DNA from: Lachnospiraceae bacterium XBB1006 | GTDB lineage: Bacteria > Bacillota > Clostridia > Lachnospirales > Lachnospiraceae | DNA length: 64,000 bases | NCBI GenBank assembly: GCA_900115795.1 | Contig: FOXT01000005.1 | Location: 181,015 to 245,014 of the forward strand | Direction of reading: 5' to 3' | Shown: one piece after another, positions 9,455 through 17,680 of the stretch | Numbering within the stretch: the stretch's first letter is position 1 | How the letters are laid out: each line of letters starts with the position of its first letter | Made by a program: the position numbers and the translations under genes | The notes under the pieces: generated by a model | Told to the model about the DNA's origin: nothing | Database searches by the model: none | Seen by the model: the letters and a program-made list of their open reading frames with translations, nothing else

Positions 9455-9488
9455 TGTAACGGAAAGTGTAACCTGCGCGTGTTATAGT
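9455..9488 (+). promoter_or_regulatory. Candidate activator-dependent promoter with TGTAAC direct repeats, upstream of vWA gene
   Basis: Two copies of TGTAAC (9455-9460 and 9467-9472, 12-base period) lie where a -35 box would be. An extended -10 (TGT at 9480-9482 then TATAGT at 9483-9488) follows, with no good -35. A second pair, TGTAAC 9548-9553 and AGTAAC 9559-9564, lies about 93 bases downstream, again just before a TG-type -10-like sequence (TGTGATAAG). Direct repeats of this size are the usual target of winged-helix (OmpR- or SARP-type) activators. The regulator at 16368-17570 is a candidate; that link is inference. Confidence 0.4.
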
Positions 9489-9674
9489 ATGCATTGTTGA
9501 TAGCGTTCACATGAATGTCACAAATAAAAGTTCCTAAAAAAGGAAAATGTAACCGATTAGTAACTACAATGTGATAAGCTTGTTATGTCGAGATGAAGAG
9601 AATCTTAACTTGATTTGAACGAAACGTTAATATTCAAGATGTGCATACACAAATAAGAAGTAGGAGAGGGTAAT

Positions 9675-12600
9675 ATGAGTAAAAAAAGAATTTGCAAAGT
9701 GGTAGCGTTATTCATGGCCGTAGTGTTAGCGGCAACATCTGTGCAGGTAGGTGAATTTCGTGCGAAGGCAGAGAACGGAGGCAAAACGGAGCAGAAAGGA
9801 CCATTGCTTAGTAAGAAGGCGGTGAAATGCGAAGATAATCTTACGCCGGGTCAGACAGACTACGATATTACCCTGGCAATCGGAGGCGATGGAACAACAA
9901 CTGAGCAAGAAGCAGAACCGATTGATTTGGTGTTCGTATTAGATGCATCAAATAGTATGGTTAAAAATATGTGGGGAAACAGTGCTTCTACTTGGAACGA
10001 GACAAGATGGTATGTAATGCAGAACAATATTAATGCGATGTTAGAAAATATATCAAATTTGAGTTCAGAAAGTAGAGTGAGTGTAATCGCGTATGCTGGT
10101 GGTTATAATTATGGAAGTGATTATAAAACACTAGTAGATGGACTTACAGTTGATCAATATACGAGTTTTCAATCCGAGTATACATTTGAGAGAGAAAATG
10201 GTTTTCGAGCTCTACAGAAAACAGTTGATGGAAGAACTTATGATGAGGATGGTGGAGGAACAAACTGTAAAGCCGGATTTATTGGAGCATTAGAAAATTT
10301 AAATACGCTTGCTGAATCAGAAGCAGGAAAGAAAAGAAACAGATATGTGGTTTATATGTCAGATGGCAAACCGACTTTTAGTAGCCAATATCGTGGGGAA
10401 TATAATTCTGGACAATATAACGCAGCATATTCATATAAAGACGGAATAATTGAAAATAAAAATGTGGTAACAGGTAACGATGTGTTGTCAAAAAAGGTTA
10501 GAACAGAAGCGTATAATGTGGCGAACCGCATAAATGGAATGAATGGGGTATCTATTTTTACGGTTGGTATCGGTAAGGATATGAATACTACTGGTAAATA
10601 CTTGCTAGATCCAACAGGAGATTTTAATTATGGTCAGACGTATTATGAGGCAAAAACGGATGATGCCATGGCCAATACGTTTGATGATATCCTTGCCAAA
10701 ATAGTGGAAGACACAAGAATCAAAGCTAAAAAAGTGGATGACAAATTGTCTGATTACGTGGATATATATACTGACCGAGATATGGTATTACATATAAACG
10801 GGGAGAATGGAAGTGAAAATATAACTTTGAGGTATACCGCAACGGAAGGAAATAAAGTTACTTTTGTGGATGCCAATAATTCCGAAAATATCGTAACATA
10901 TGATCTTGGGACAAGAACATTATCTTGGAATATTGATAAGGAATTAGGTTTTGGGGAAGGAATTTCCTTGACATACCGTGTTCATACCAATGAAGAGGTG
11001 GATGTAAACGAGACCTTTGACGGGGATTGGGCAGTAAAGGGTGATAAAGATACCGGAACCTATGCAGAGCAGAAGGGATATATTTCCAATGACAATGCAG
11101 AACTAACGTATACGAGTGAAGCGCAGACAGGAGAGCAGACAGCTGAGTTCCCGAAGCCGGTCGTACGTAACGAAGCGCCGTGCACGTTAATAGTAACAAA
11201 GCAGTTGAGCGAAGGAAGTTTTGATCCAGATGGTAATTATGCGTTCTCTGTAGAATTAGAAAAGAATGCGTTGGATGTAGGTAGTATTAAAGCGTCTGTG
11301 GAACCGACGAATTATAACGCTACTACAGAAAATAATAAGTGGAAATGTACGTTTACTTTAAAGAAAAATGAAAGCGTGACGTTGGAAGGTATTCCAAGTG
11401 GTTCAAAGTTTAAAGTAGATGAAAGTAAGGACAATACCGTCTCATCATATTATGAGCACCAAATTAGTTGGAATGTTAGCGTAAACGGCAAAGCGGAGGA
11501 AACAAAGAACAAAGAATCTGTTTCCGGGGTTGTAAAAGCTGAAAGCAAAGGCGATGGAGTTCAGAAAGTTTCCTATTATACCATAACTGATGATTCAACG
11601 AAATATGACAGTGAAACAAATCTACCAATTACGTATGAGGTGAAAAGACCTCGTAAAATAAGCGAAACAGAAGGTCTTTTTAGAAAGATAAATGGTGTCT
11701 GGACTGAAGGACCAACCGAGGCTGAGTTGGCAGATGCACAAAGAACACTTTATCACTATACAGATGGAATGTGGTATGTGGAAAAACCGTATGAAAAGAC
11801 GCTGCAGCCAAACAGAAGAGTGAACGTACAATATTCGGATGGAACACCAGACACAGTTAGTGCAAATGAATTAACAGCTGTCGATGTGTCGGACTATTAT
11901 GAATATGAGGGTAAACTACTTCGTAGAGTGACAACGGGTGAGAGTTGGTGGTTTGACAAGCCAGATGAGTATACATTCTATGATTTGGAAAGTGGACAGG
12001 TTGTCTTAATATGTAAAAGAACGCATGTAATTAATACATGGACACCGGAATTGCCAAATAAGGCTTCAGGAACTTGGTACACCATCCGGAAAGATGGAAA
12101 AACACGCTATGTTAAAGAAACAGGTCAAGAAATTAGCTACCATGATGTAGAATTACTCGGTGATGACGGATATTACTCCGCAACTGATACCAAAACGAAA
12201 CTTGCTACCTGGGCAACCAATCACCAGTACAGCAACAAGGAAATCACTGGTCCGGATAACAATAAGGTAATTACCTTCAAAGCTTGGAACCAGCGTTATG
12301 ATTCAGTAAAAGACTACTGTATCGATACACTTAAGTACGAAAAGAAAACGAAGACAACCTACGAAGGAATTGTCGGTGATGTTACATGGGATGCATTAAC
12401 AGATGTGACTTGTATCAACAACTTTACACCAAAGAAAACAAGCCTAACCATTAACAAGAATCTAGCAACCGAGGATAATCTGGATGACAACGTTTTCATC
12501 TTTAAGATTGAAAATATGGACAAAAACAGCCCAGGATATCGATCCGTTGTATACAAAGAGATTGCTTTTGCAAAAGGAGATCAATCTAAACAAGTAACCA

Positions 12601-12920
12601 TTGATGATTTGTATCTTGCATTCGAAACCGGTTACAAGATTACGGAAGTATCCCATATGCGCTATGAAGCAGATAAGGAAGAGAAAACCATTGCTTTGGA
12701 AGATACACAGGGCGGAGCCGTTACCTTTACAAACACGAAAGTAAAAGAAAGCGAATTCTCAGGAAGCGCTTGTGTTGTAAACCACGGTGAGTTACAGGAT
12801 GGAATTATTCATTTTAGTAATAATAACAAAACGTCACTAGTTAGAATGCGTATATTAGCATTTGGAGTAACAAAAGTAATATCAACATGTGCAAAAATGT
12901 TGGCAAGAGCCATAAGATAG
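9675..12920 (+). CDS. Large secreted von Willebrand factor A domain surface protein
   Basis: A 1081-aa secreted protein with a signal peptide (residues 1-32, ending FRAKA). A vWA domain from about residue 85 has a complete MIDAS metal site: D90-A-S92-N-S94, a Thr in GGGTNCKAG and an Asp in YMSDGKP. The vWA domain ends near residue 345 and is followed by Ig-like or pilin-like beta domains. One starts TLIVTKQLSEGSFDPDGN near residue 510, and another starts LTINKNLATEDNLDDN near 925 (DUF7601/Spy0128-like pattern). No LPxTG or C-terminal membrane anchor is visible; the end is short, basic and odd. It sits between sipW and two TasA-like genes, suggesting an adhesin or tip subunit of a surface fibre. 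The vWA-coding part is visibly more AT-rich than the flanks. Confidence 0.85.
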   Translation: MSKKRICKVVALFMAVVLAATSVQVGEFRAKAENGGKTEQKGPLLSKKAVKCEDNLTPGQTDYDITLAIGGDGTTTEQEAEPIDLVFVLDASNSMVKNMWGNSASTWNETRWYVMQNNINAMLENISNLSSESRVSVIAYAGGYNYGSDYKTLVDGLTVDQYTSFQSEYTFERENGFRALQKTVDGRTYDEDGGGTNCKAGFIGALENLNTLAESEAGKKRNRYVVYMSDGKPTFSSQYRGEYNSGQYNAAYSYKDGIIENKNVVTGNDVLSKKVRTEAYNVANRINGMNGVSIFTVGIGKDMNTTGKYLLDPTGDFNYGQTYYEAKTDDAMANTFDDILAKIVEDTRIKAKKVDDKLSDYVDIYTDRDMVLHINGENGSENITLRYTATEGNKVTFVDANNSENIVTYDLGTRTLSWNIDKELGFGEGISLTYRVHTNEEVDVNETFDGDWAVKGDKDTGTYAEQKGYISNDNAELTYTSEAQTGEQTAEFPKPVVRNEAPCTLIVTKQLSEGSFDPDGNYAFSVELEKNALDVGSIKASVEPTNYNATTENNKWKCTFTLKKNESVTLEGIPSGSKFKVDESKDNTVSSYYEHQISWNVSVNGKAEETKNKESVSGVVKAESKGDGVQKVSYYTITDDSTKYDSETNLPITYEVKRPRKISETEGLFRKINGVWTEGPTEAELADAQRTLYHYTDGMWYVEKPYEKTLQPNRRVNVQYSDGTPDTVSANELTAVDVSDYYEYEGKLLRRVTTGESWWFDKPDEYTFYDLESGQVVLICKRTHVINTWTPELPNKASGTWYTIRKDGKTRYVKETGQEISYHDVELLGDDGYYSATDTKTKLATWATNHQYSNKEITGPDNNKVITFKAWNQRYDSVKDYCIDTLKYEKKTKTTYEGIVGDVTWDALTDVTCINNFTPKKTSLTINKNLATEDNLDDNVFIFKIENMDKNSPGYRSVVYKEIAFAKGDQSKQVTIDDLYLAFETGYKITEVSHMRYEADKEEKTIALEDTQGGAVTFTNTKVKESEFSGSACVVNHGELQDGIIHFSNNNKTSLVRMRILAFGVTKVISTCAKMLARAIR

Positions 12921-12933
12921 GAGGAGAAGCAAG

Positions 12934-13494
12934 ATGAAGAAGCAAATAAAATTGACAGCTGCTATCCTTGGTGTGGTCATGCTTGCAACAGTAGGAGCGA
13001 CAGCGGCATATTTTACCCAGGATGGGACAAGACCAAATCAAATGACTACAAGTAGCCTAAATGTGAACATCGAAGAAGATATTGAGGATGGTTACAAGAA
13101 TGATATTAAGGCAGTTGTTTGTAAGAATCATGCCGCATGTTGGGTGAGAGTATATGTTGGAATTCCAGTGGGGAATGAAGGTAAAAAAATATTCAAAGAG
13201 CCCATTCTAAATAATGAAGAGGGTGAAGATGTTCTTTGGATAAAAAAAGATGAAGACGGATACTATTACTATAATAAACCCATTCCGGCTGGAAAAGAAG
13301 AAGTTTCACTTTCATTATTCAAAAAGAACGAAAATGGTCATGTAATAGAACCGGTGGAGGGACTAACTATAAAGGATATGCCGAGCAATACAGATATTAT
13401 TGTTTACGCAGAGACCATTCAGTATAATGATGGCGACACAAGTTGTGTAGAGGCCTTTAAGAATTTTAAGCCTCAGCAGAGCACAACAAATTAA
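12934..13494 (+). CDS. TasA/camelysin-like SipW-dependent secreted protein
   Basis: A 186-aa secreted protein of the TasA/CalY (peptidase M73, camelysin) group. The N-terminus is a SipW-type signal: Lys-rich start, a hydrophobic core ending VGATAAYFTQDG, and the early mature motif AYFT shared with TasA-like proteins. The mature part is a predicted beta-sandwich with conserved-looking AACWVRVYVGIP and IIVYAETIQYNDGD, where TasA relatives have VRVKV and AEAIQA segments. It starts 13 bases after the vWA gene with GGAGG upstream, so both are in one operon. Its role is probably a fibre subunit or fibre-nucleating accessory protein; no catalytic motif is visible. Confidence 0.85.
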   Translation: MKKQIKLTAAILGVVMLATVGATAAYFTQDGTRPNQMTTSSLNVNIEEDIEDGYKNDIKAVVCKNHAACWVRVYVGIPVGNEGKKIFKEPILNNEEGEDVLWIKKDEDGYYYYNKPIPAGKEEVSLSLFKKNENGHVIEPVEGLTIKDMPSNTDIIVYAETIQYNDGDTSCVEAFKNFKPQQSTTN

Positions 13495-13699
13495 GGCAAA
13501 ATCGCCCGACGGGGCGTTTGCAATAAAGAGGTAACTTAGGGGATTTATCCCCACCATATTTCATGCTTTGTTTAGCTAAATACACTAGTACATAAGCGCT
13601 CTCTCCGAATGCATGCGAAGGGATAGGATAGGGCATGAAAGCAAACAAATAATAAGTAATATTGGGCAGAGCCCCACAAAAAAGAGAGGAGAAAAAACA
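13495..13699 (+). promoter_or_regulatory. Structured intercistronic region between the two TasA-like genes
   Basis: A 205-base gap inside an otherwise tight operon. It holds several short perfect hairpins: CGCCC/GGGCG near 13504-13517, GGGGA/TCCCC with a TTTA loop near 13540-13553, and a long-range 8-bp pair TTTCATGC/GCATGAAA (about 13558-13565 with 13634-13641). No T-run follows the first two, so they are not ordinary terminators. It could be a processing or stabilising segment, or an mRNA leader for the second gene. I could not match it to a known riboswitch class. Confidence 0.35.
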
Positions 13700-14452
13700 A
13701 TGAAAAGAAAAACAGTTTTAGCTACAAGCGTAGCAGCAATCGCAGCAGTAACATTACTTGGAGGAACACTTGCTTGGTTCACACAGGAGGGTGAGAAAAC
13801 AAACTTCCTTGCTACTGACCAGTTAAACGTGCAGTTAAAAGAGCCAAATTATGAGGATACATTAGAGGAAGGCAAAGATACGTTCGAAGGTGTTACACCT
13901 GGCGATGTAGTTGTCAAGGATCCAACGTTCTATTTAGCTGAGAATTCTATCAATGCAAGAGTACAGTATAGAGTAGTTGTTAGCTTTAAGCCAAATGATG
14001 GCAACACATTTGAAGAGGGCGAAAATACTCTTGATAAGATTGTTAAATTTGGAAATGGTGAAGGTGAGAACTTTGATGAATTGAAGGTAGATGGAAAATC
14101 AGTGGCTTTAAAGAACAAATTAGGAGATGATAAGTATGCAACTGATTGGACAGGTCTTGATGTTAATAATAATAGAACGTTTGATGATGGGGATATTTTA
14201 ACTGAAGGAAAAGAGGTTCCGGCGTTTAGCAACGTTAAATTTGAAGGGGCTGCTATGACGAACTATTATCAGCAGGGTAAATTCACGATTACAGTTGAGT
14301 ATCGTGCTATTCAGGCAGAACATACTCATGCAGTTGATATGGACGATGAAAACCTGGTATATGAAAAAGAACCAGCTCCAGATGCAACAAACGTGGATAC
14401 ACAGACAGGAACAGATGCAGACGCTACAGGTGCTGCTGACGGACAGAACTAA
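13700..14452 (+). CDS. TasA-like SipW-dependent fibre protein (major subunit candidate)
   Basis: A 250-aa secreted protein. Its N-terminus, KRKTVLATSVAAIAAVTLLGG then TLAWFTQEG, is a SipW-type signal peptide followed by the aromatic-Phe-Thr motif typical of TasA-like proteins. The mature part continues LNVQLKEPNYED, TPGDVVVKDPTFYLAENSINARVQYRVVV and a closing TVEYRAIQAEHTH, which match the TasA beta-sandwich layout (charged Asn-rich loops, VKDP and R-V-x-V strands). The C-terminal 25 residues are a low-complexity Asp/Ala/Thr tail. I chose ATG 13700 with GAGAGGAG upstream; the open frame back to 13613 would put 29 polar residues before the signal. It is probably the polymerising matrix subunit; that is inference from the family. 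Confidence 0.86.
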   Translation: MKRKTVLATSVAAIAAVTLLGGTLAWFTQEGEKTNFLATDQLNVQLKEPNYEDTLEEGKDTFEGVTPGDVVVKDPTFYLAENSINARVQYRVVVSFKPNDGNTFEEGENTLDKIVKFGNGEGENFDELKVDGKSVALKNKLGDDKYATDWTGLDVNNNRTFDDGDILTEGKEVPAFSNVKFEGAAMTNYYQQGKFTITVEYRAIQAEHTHAVDMDDENLVYEKEPAPDATNVDTQTGTDADATGAADGQN

Positions 14453-14491
14453 TAATCAGGAACATAGATACAACCACAAAGGAGTGTTATA

Positions 14492-15496
14492 ATGAAAAAA
14501 AGAATATTAGGTTTACTTATGGCGACCTTATGCATTTCATCGCTGGTTATGGCGGATAATTCAATTAAGGTTCTCGCTTCCGGCGGCAGCTCCAATAAAG
14601 TTGTATCGCTAAGTGCCGATAACAAGCTCAGTTTTCCGGAAGAGGGAATTGTAAATGCCACTATGATACCGGGGGATACGGTGAAACAGGAATTCGTTTT
14701 TAAAAACGGTTCGAAAGAAGATGTCTCTTTGTATATGTCCGAGAACCTGGATGTTTTAGATAAAGATGGCAAACCTATCGTAGTGGAAGAAGGCAAAGCA
14801 TTCAAGAATGATTTATTGAAGCATATCAGCCTTGATATTAAGACTGCAGAAGGAAAGCAGATTTACATTGGACCCTGTACCGGAAATGATAAGGACTGGT
14901 CGGAAGGATTCTATAAGGCGTATGACGTAAGCGCTGAAGTTGTGACAAAAGGATTTTTTAAGACGGAAGCAAAGCCCGGTATCTGTATCGGAACCATTCC
15001 TTCCGGTAAGGAATTGACTTTGGTTGCAACGATAAAAATGGATGGACCGTCCATTTCCAATAAGTGGCAGAATTGCTACACGTTATTCAATTGGGAATTC
15101 TACTGCAATGGATTAACACCGGAGTATCATCCGGGAGGGCCATCCGGTCCAACGGATCCGAGTGGTGGAGATCCAAATGACAAACCATCTGAGGACCCAA
15201 CGAATCCACCGGATGATAACACCAACATTGATGACGATGATGTGCCAAAGGATGATAAGGATTTGCCGGATGACGATGATGACGATGATGACGAGAACGT
15301 GGACATTGATGATGATGATGTGCCAAAGACCAACATCCACATTACAGATGATGACGTTCCAAAGGATGATCACCCGTTGTTAGCAAAGACAGGATTTGGC
15401 ATTGTACATGTCAAAGAAGCAGCGTTGGTAGTAGTAATTCTGATTGGAGTTTACGGACTCGTAACCGTAATAGAAAAGAAAAAAGCTAAGAAATAA
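14492..15496 (+). CDS. LAKTG-anchored surface protein with Asp-rich repeat stalk
   Basis: A 334-aa wall-anchored protein. It has a signal peptide (1-29), a globular beta-rich domain (about 35-205), a Pro/Gly/Ser linker and an Asp-rich stalk (about 235-290) built of repeats of the type I-D-D-D-D-V-P-K. A sorting signal follows: LAKTG at 297-301, a hydrophobic helix (about 312-328) and a KKKAKK tail. The motif is a variant with Ala in place of Pro. The N-domain (MIPGDTVKQEFVFKN, IPSGKELTLVATIKMDG) resembles domains that accompany camelysin proteins. It is co-oriented with the TasA-like genes (39-base gap) and is the only gene in the locus with a wall-sorting signal. It probably tethers the fibre. 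The sortase at 17708 is the likely enzyme. Confidence 0.85.
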   Translation: MKKRILGLLMATLCISSLVMADNSIKVLASGGSSNKVVSLSADNKLSFPEEGIVNATMIPGDTVKQEFVFKNGSKEDVSLYMSENLDVLDKDGKPIVVEEGKAFKNDLLKHISLDIKTAEGKQIYIGPCTGNDKDWSEGFYKAYDVSAEVVTKGFFKTEAKPGICIGTIPSGKELTLVATIKMDGPSISNKWQNCYTLFNWEFYCNGLTPEYHPGGPSGPTDPSGGDPNDKPSEDPTNPPDDNTNIDDDDVPKDDKDLPDDDDDDDDENVDIDDDDVPKTNIHITDDDVPKDDHPLLAKTGFGIVHVKEAALVVVILIGVYGLVTVIEKKKAKK

Positions 15497-15499
15497 GAG

Positions 15500-15535
15500 A
15501 TACCCCGGCATATAAGCCGGGGGTCTTTTTTCTTT
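15500..15535 (+). terminator. Rho-independent terminator closing the fibre operon
   Basis: CCCCGGC at 15503-15509 pairs with GCCGGGG at 15516-15522, and a T-rich tract follows. It lies directly after the stop of the LAKTG gene. Confidence 0.92.
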
Positions 15536-15556
15536 AGGAATGTTATTTTGCAAATC

Positions 15557-15609
15557 AAATGCAAAGTCTGTTTGCATTTAGTTTGATGAACCTGTTTTTT
15601 GCATTTAGT
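15557..15609. repeat. Short inverted and direct repeats of TTGCATTT
   Basis: AAATGCAAA and TTTGCATTT form a 9-bp hairpin around 15557-15579. TTGCATTTAGT occurs twice (15572-15582 and 15599-15609, 27-base period). It lies between two terminators and next to the truncated PD-(D/E)XK gene, so it may be debris of a lost mobile segment. No function is visible. Confidence 0.35.
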
Positions 15610-15622
15610 CGATTATAAGCAC

Positions 15623-15649
15623 AAAAAAGCACGCCGCAGCGTGCTTTTT
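15623..15649 (-). terminator. Bidirectional terminator after the PD-(D/E)XK remnant
   Basis: AAAAAGCACGC at 15624-15634 pairs with GCGTGCTTTTT at 15639-15649 around a four-base loop. The A-run and T-run allow termination on either strand; it lies just beyond the minus-strand gene end. Confidence 0.85.
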
Positions 15650-15658
15650 GAATAATGG

Positions 15659-16393
15659 TTAAACTATTGTTGTTTGTTGTTGTTCTCGGAGGAGCTTTGC
15701 CTGCGCAAGAAGTTCTTCCGGATACTCTTCGAGAATTTTATCTTCAGAGACACCGAACTTAAGCATATTTACGATTGCTTCGATTTTTGCCTGTTCCATT
15801 GCTCGCTCTTCGATTAAATCACTTAAATTGCACATATCATCTACCTCCTTTTCAACTTCTTTGGACATTTTCATGCCGTAATCATTCTCCAATATTGCCT
15901 TTTTCTCAGATGTAGACTTTTTTATGGAAAGTAATACGGTAAGCATTCCTATCAACTTATTTTTCGATGTTTCCGTTTCATCAGCCCTTAAGTGTATAAA
16001 GAAGCTTGTAAATAAATCATACCTTCCTATGTATACATCCTCCGGATTTCCATCCACATACACTACTTCTGGTTTAATACTATATTTTACAATCGCATCG
16101 GCAACTTGCTTTTTCTCATCTTTTGTAATGTTTGGAGTATTCATACATATCCAGATGGAATATACTTTTTTGATGTTATCATAATCCTCACCAGTGAACT
16201 CTGTATCCGCTTGCGCAGACAGCAATCTTGCGGGATAATAAATCCCTCTTGTTGTCAGATCATATCCTGGGTGAAACTCCTTCTGTGCTTCGACATCGAT
16301 ATATATTTTCTGTCGCTCCTTGTTTTTAAGAAGCACCGTAAATACAATGTCAAACGTAGCCTTTTCTTTAGGAAGAAACACTATCCACATCAT
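15659..16393 (-). pseudogene. PD-(D/E)XK nuclease family (Rpn-like) gene, 5'-truncated
   Basis: The frame encodes the C-terminal two thirds of an Rpn/PD-(D/E)XK-type recombination nuclease, often called a transposase. Family sequence begins abruptly at KATFDIVFTVLLKN and continues with the catalytic strand IYIDVEAQKEF, then HPGYDLTTRGIYYPARLLSAQ and KKVYSIWICMN, a helical C-terminus and a Gln-rich end. Intact relatives have about 80-90 residues before this block; here those are replaced by sequence from the end of the neighbouring regulator gene, read in another frame. The homology starts at about 16363 and the regulator stop is at 16368-16370, so a deletion or recombination joined the two. 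An ATG at 16393 could express a shortened product, but it lacks a ribosome-binding site. Confidence 0.7.
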
Positions 16394-17570
16394 GTAAATA
16401 GGACGCGATTTGAAGCAAACTCTTCCGGTGATGTTTGTAGTAGTTTTCGCGGATGCGTTCCACCACCCGCTCAGCATTTTCTCGATCAGCCATAGGTAAA
16501 AGCAAAAGATATTGGGCACCGCTTACCTTTGTCACCACGTCACCGCCACGCAGACATTGACTGATGGACTGTAAAAGCCAGGGCATTGCCATGTTGAGAA
16601 TCTCAAGAGAAGGAATCTCATTGGATTGCTTCAAGGTCAAAATGCAAATCTGTGAGGTTTTAGAACTACGGCGGTTGCGACGGCTTTCTAAACGATAAAT
16701 TTCCTCAAAAATGGCGTAATCGCAATAAAATGCGCCATCGTTTCGAGTGGACGTGTTCAACGTCTCAATGATTCCTTCTTCACTCATTCCAAGAGCATGT
16801 TTGTCTTTTAAGAGCTGATTGAATAAGGCCGAAAGCCGAGGAGATGCCTGGACACGCAGGTTTTGGTAGAGCAAATCCTGTGTAAAACGGCAATGCTCGA
16901 TGGCATCCATAGTGTTTCCCTGTTTCATGAGAACCTCGATTAATTCACAATGAAACACCTCTTCAAGTGGATCAATCATCAAGGCACGGGAAATCACCGG
17001 CAAAAGGGACGCATAGTCTTTTTTTTCATCCAACAGACTAAACAATGTAAGGGTTGCTTCGCGGAAGGTCAGGTGCAGATTCGTCACCATAGGAGAAAGC
17101 CAGAGCTCGTCCTTGTGGAGCGGAAGATAGTCGCCTTTGTATACCGTGCACGCCTTCTGAAGATGAAAAATGCGATCTTCGATGGATTGTTGGGTATCCA
17201 TGCCAAGAAGGAATTCTTCCTTAAATATGTCTACATCCGCAATAACCGGGATGCTGGGATTGAACTGATACGCGCCGCGGGAGGACAGAATCAATTCCCC
17301 TGCAATTTCGCCAATGGGTGCCAATTGTTTACGCAGGCGATTCAAAGCAGTTTTCAGGGAGCTTAATGGATTGGAAGACGTGTCGTTGTTCCATAAGTTT
17401 TCAATGAGCTCACTATGAGAAATCTGTCGATTGCGATTCGTAATCAGATAGGCCAGCAGATTCCAGAGAAGACTGGAGTGGCGTTCACTTTCGGATATGA
17501 CCACATCGTTGATGGACAATTCGAACTGACCTAATAAACATAGTTGTAGTGTTTCGTTGGTATTTTTCAC
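16368..17570 (-). CDS. SARP-like transcriptional regulator (OmpR-type HTH plus BTAD)
   Basis: A 400-aa DNA-binding regulator. Residues about 8-105 are an OmpR/PhoB-type winged helix (LCLLGQFELSIND, LLWNLLAYLI, SELIENLWNND, LKTALNRLRK). Residues about 110-255 form the bacterial transcriptional activation (BTAD) helical repeat domain (AVDIF-type start, GDYLP, HCELIEVLMKQGNTMDAIEHCRF). The C-terminal 120 residues (QICILTLKQ, LRGGDVVTKVSGAQYLLLLP) are the nucleotidyl-cyclase-like extension common in clostridial relatives. The GTG start at 17570 has a GAGGGGG site six bases upstream. It is divergent from the sortase and next to the fibre operon, so it probably controls one or both. Its own 3' end abuts the truncated nuclease remnant. 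Confidence 0.88.
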   Translation of the reverse strand: MKNTNETLQLCLLGQFELSINDVVISESERHSSLLWNLLAYLITNRNRQISHSELIENLWNNDTSSNPLSSLKTALNRLRKQLAPIGEIAGELILSSRGAYQFNPSIPVIADVDIFKEEFLLGMDTQQSIEDRIFHLQKACTVYKGDYLPLHKDELWLSPMVTNLHLTFREATLTLFSLLDEKKDYASLLPVISRALMIDPLEEVFHCELIEVLMKQGNTMDAIEHCRFTQDLLYQNLRVQASPRLSALFNQLLKDKHALGMSEEGIIETLNTSTRNDGAFYCDYAIFEEIYRLESRRNRRSSKTSQICILTLKQSNEIPSLEILNMAMPWLLQSISQCLRGGDVVTKVSGAQYLLLLPMADRENAERVVERIRENYYKHHRKSLLQIASYLHDVDSVSS

Positions 17571-17591
17571 GTAAATCCCCCTCTACCATTT

Positions 17592-17617
17592 TTGTATATA
17601 TTTACATAAATATACAA
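17592..17617. promoter_or_regulatory. Inverted repeat between BTAD regulator and sortase
   Basis: TTGTATA at 17592-17598 and TATACAA at 17611-17617 form a 7-bp inverted repeat around a 12-base AT-rich centre, placed in the divergent intergenic region. It could be an operator or part of the regulator's promoter. Low specificity because the region is AT-rich. Confidence 0.35.
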
Positions 17618-17671
17618 CAAATATTATGGAACATATTGTGAAAAATTGCAAGTCGATTTGGAGGAAAAAAA

Positions 17672-17680
17672 TGGTAAAAT
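17672..17680 (+). promoter_or_regulatory. Extended -10 promoter for the sortase gene
   Basis: TGGTAAAAT is an extended -10 (TGn-TAAAAT) about 28 bases before the sortase start, with no good -35 at the right distance. A GAGGAGGA ribosome-binding site follows. Confidence 0.45.

Noticed and set aside
9430-9674. Possible riboswitch (for example cyclic di-GMP type) in the leader of the vWA gene
   Set aside because: I found none of the conserved blocks of the cyclic di-GMP or other common riboswitches; only short direct repeats and possible promoters.
15222-15366. Repeated GATGATGATGTGCCAAAG-like units as a possible CRISPR or tandem-repeat array
   Set aside because: The repeats are in-frame codons of the Asp-rich stalk, irregular in spacing and without unique spacers. 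There is no CRISPR array in the window.
15087-15383. Several His/Asp/Ser/Met-rich open frames on both strands over the Asp-rich stalk of the LAKTG protein
   Set aside because: The GAT repeats read in other frames give low-complexity products. They are not genes.
16950-17366. Plus-strand frame of 138 codons antisense to the BTAD regulator
   Set aside because: No ribosome-binding site or homology seen; the minus-strand gene explains the region fully.
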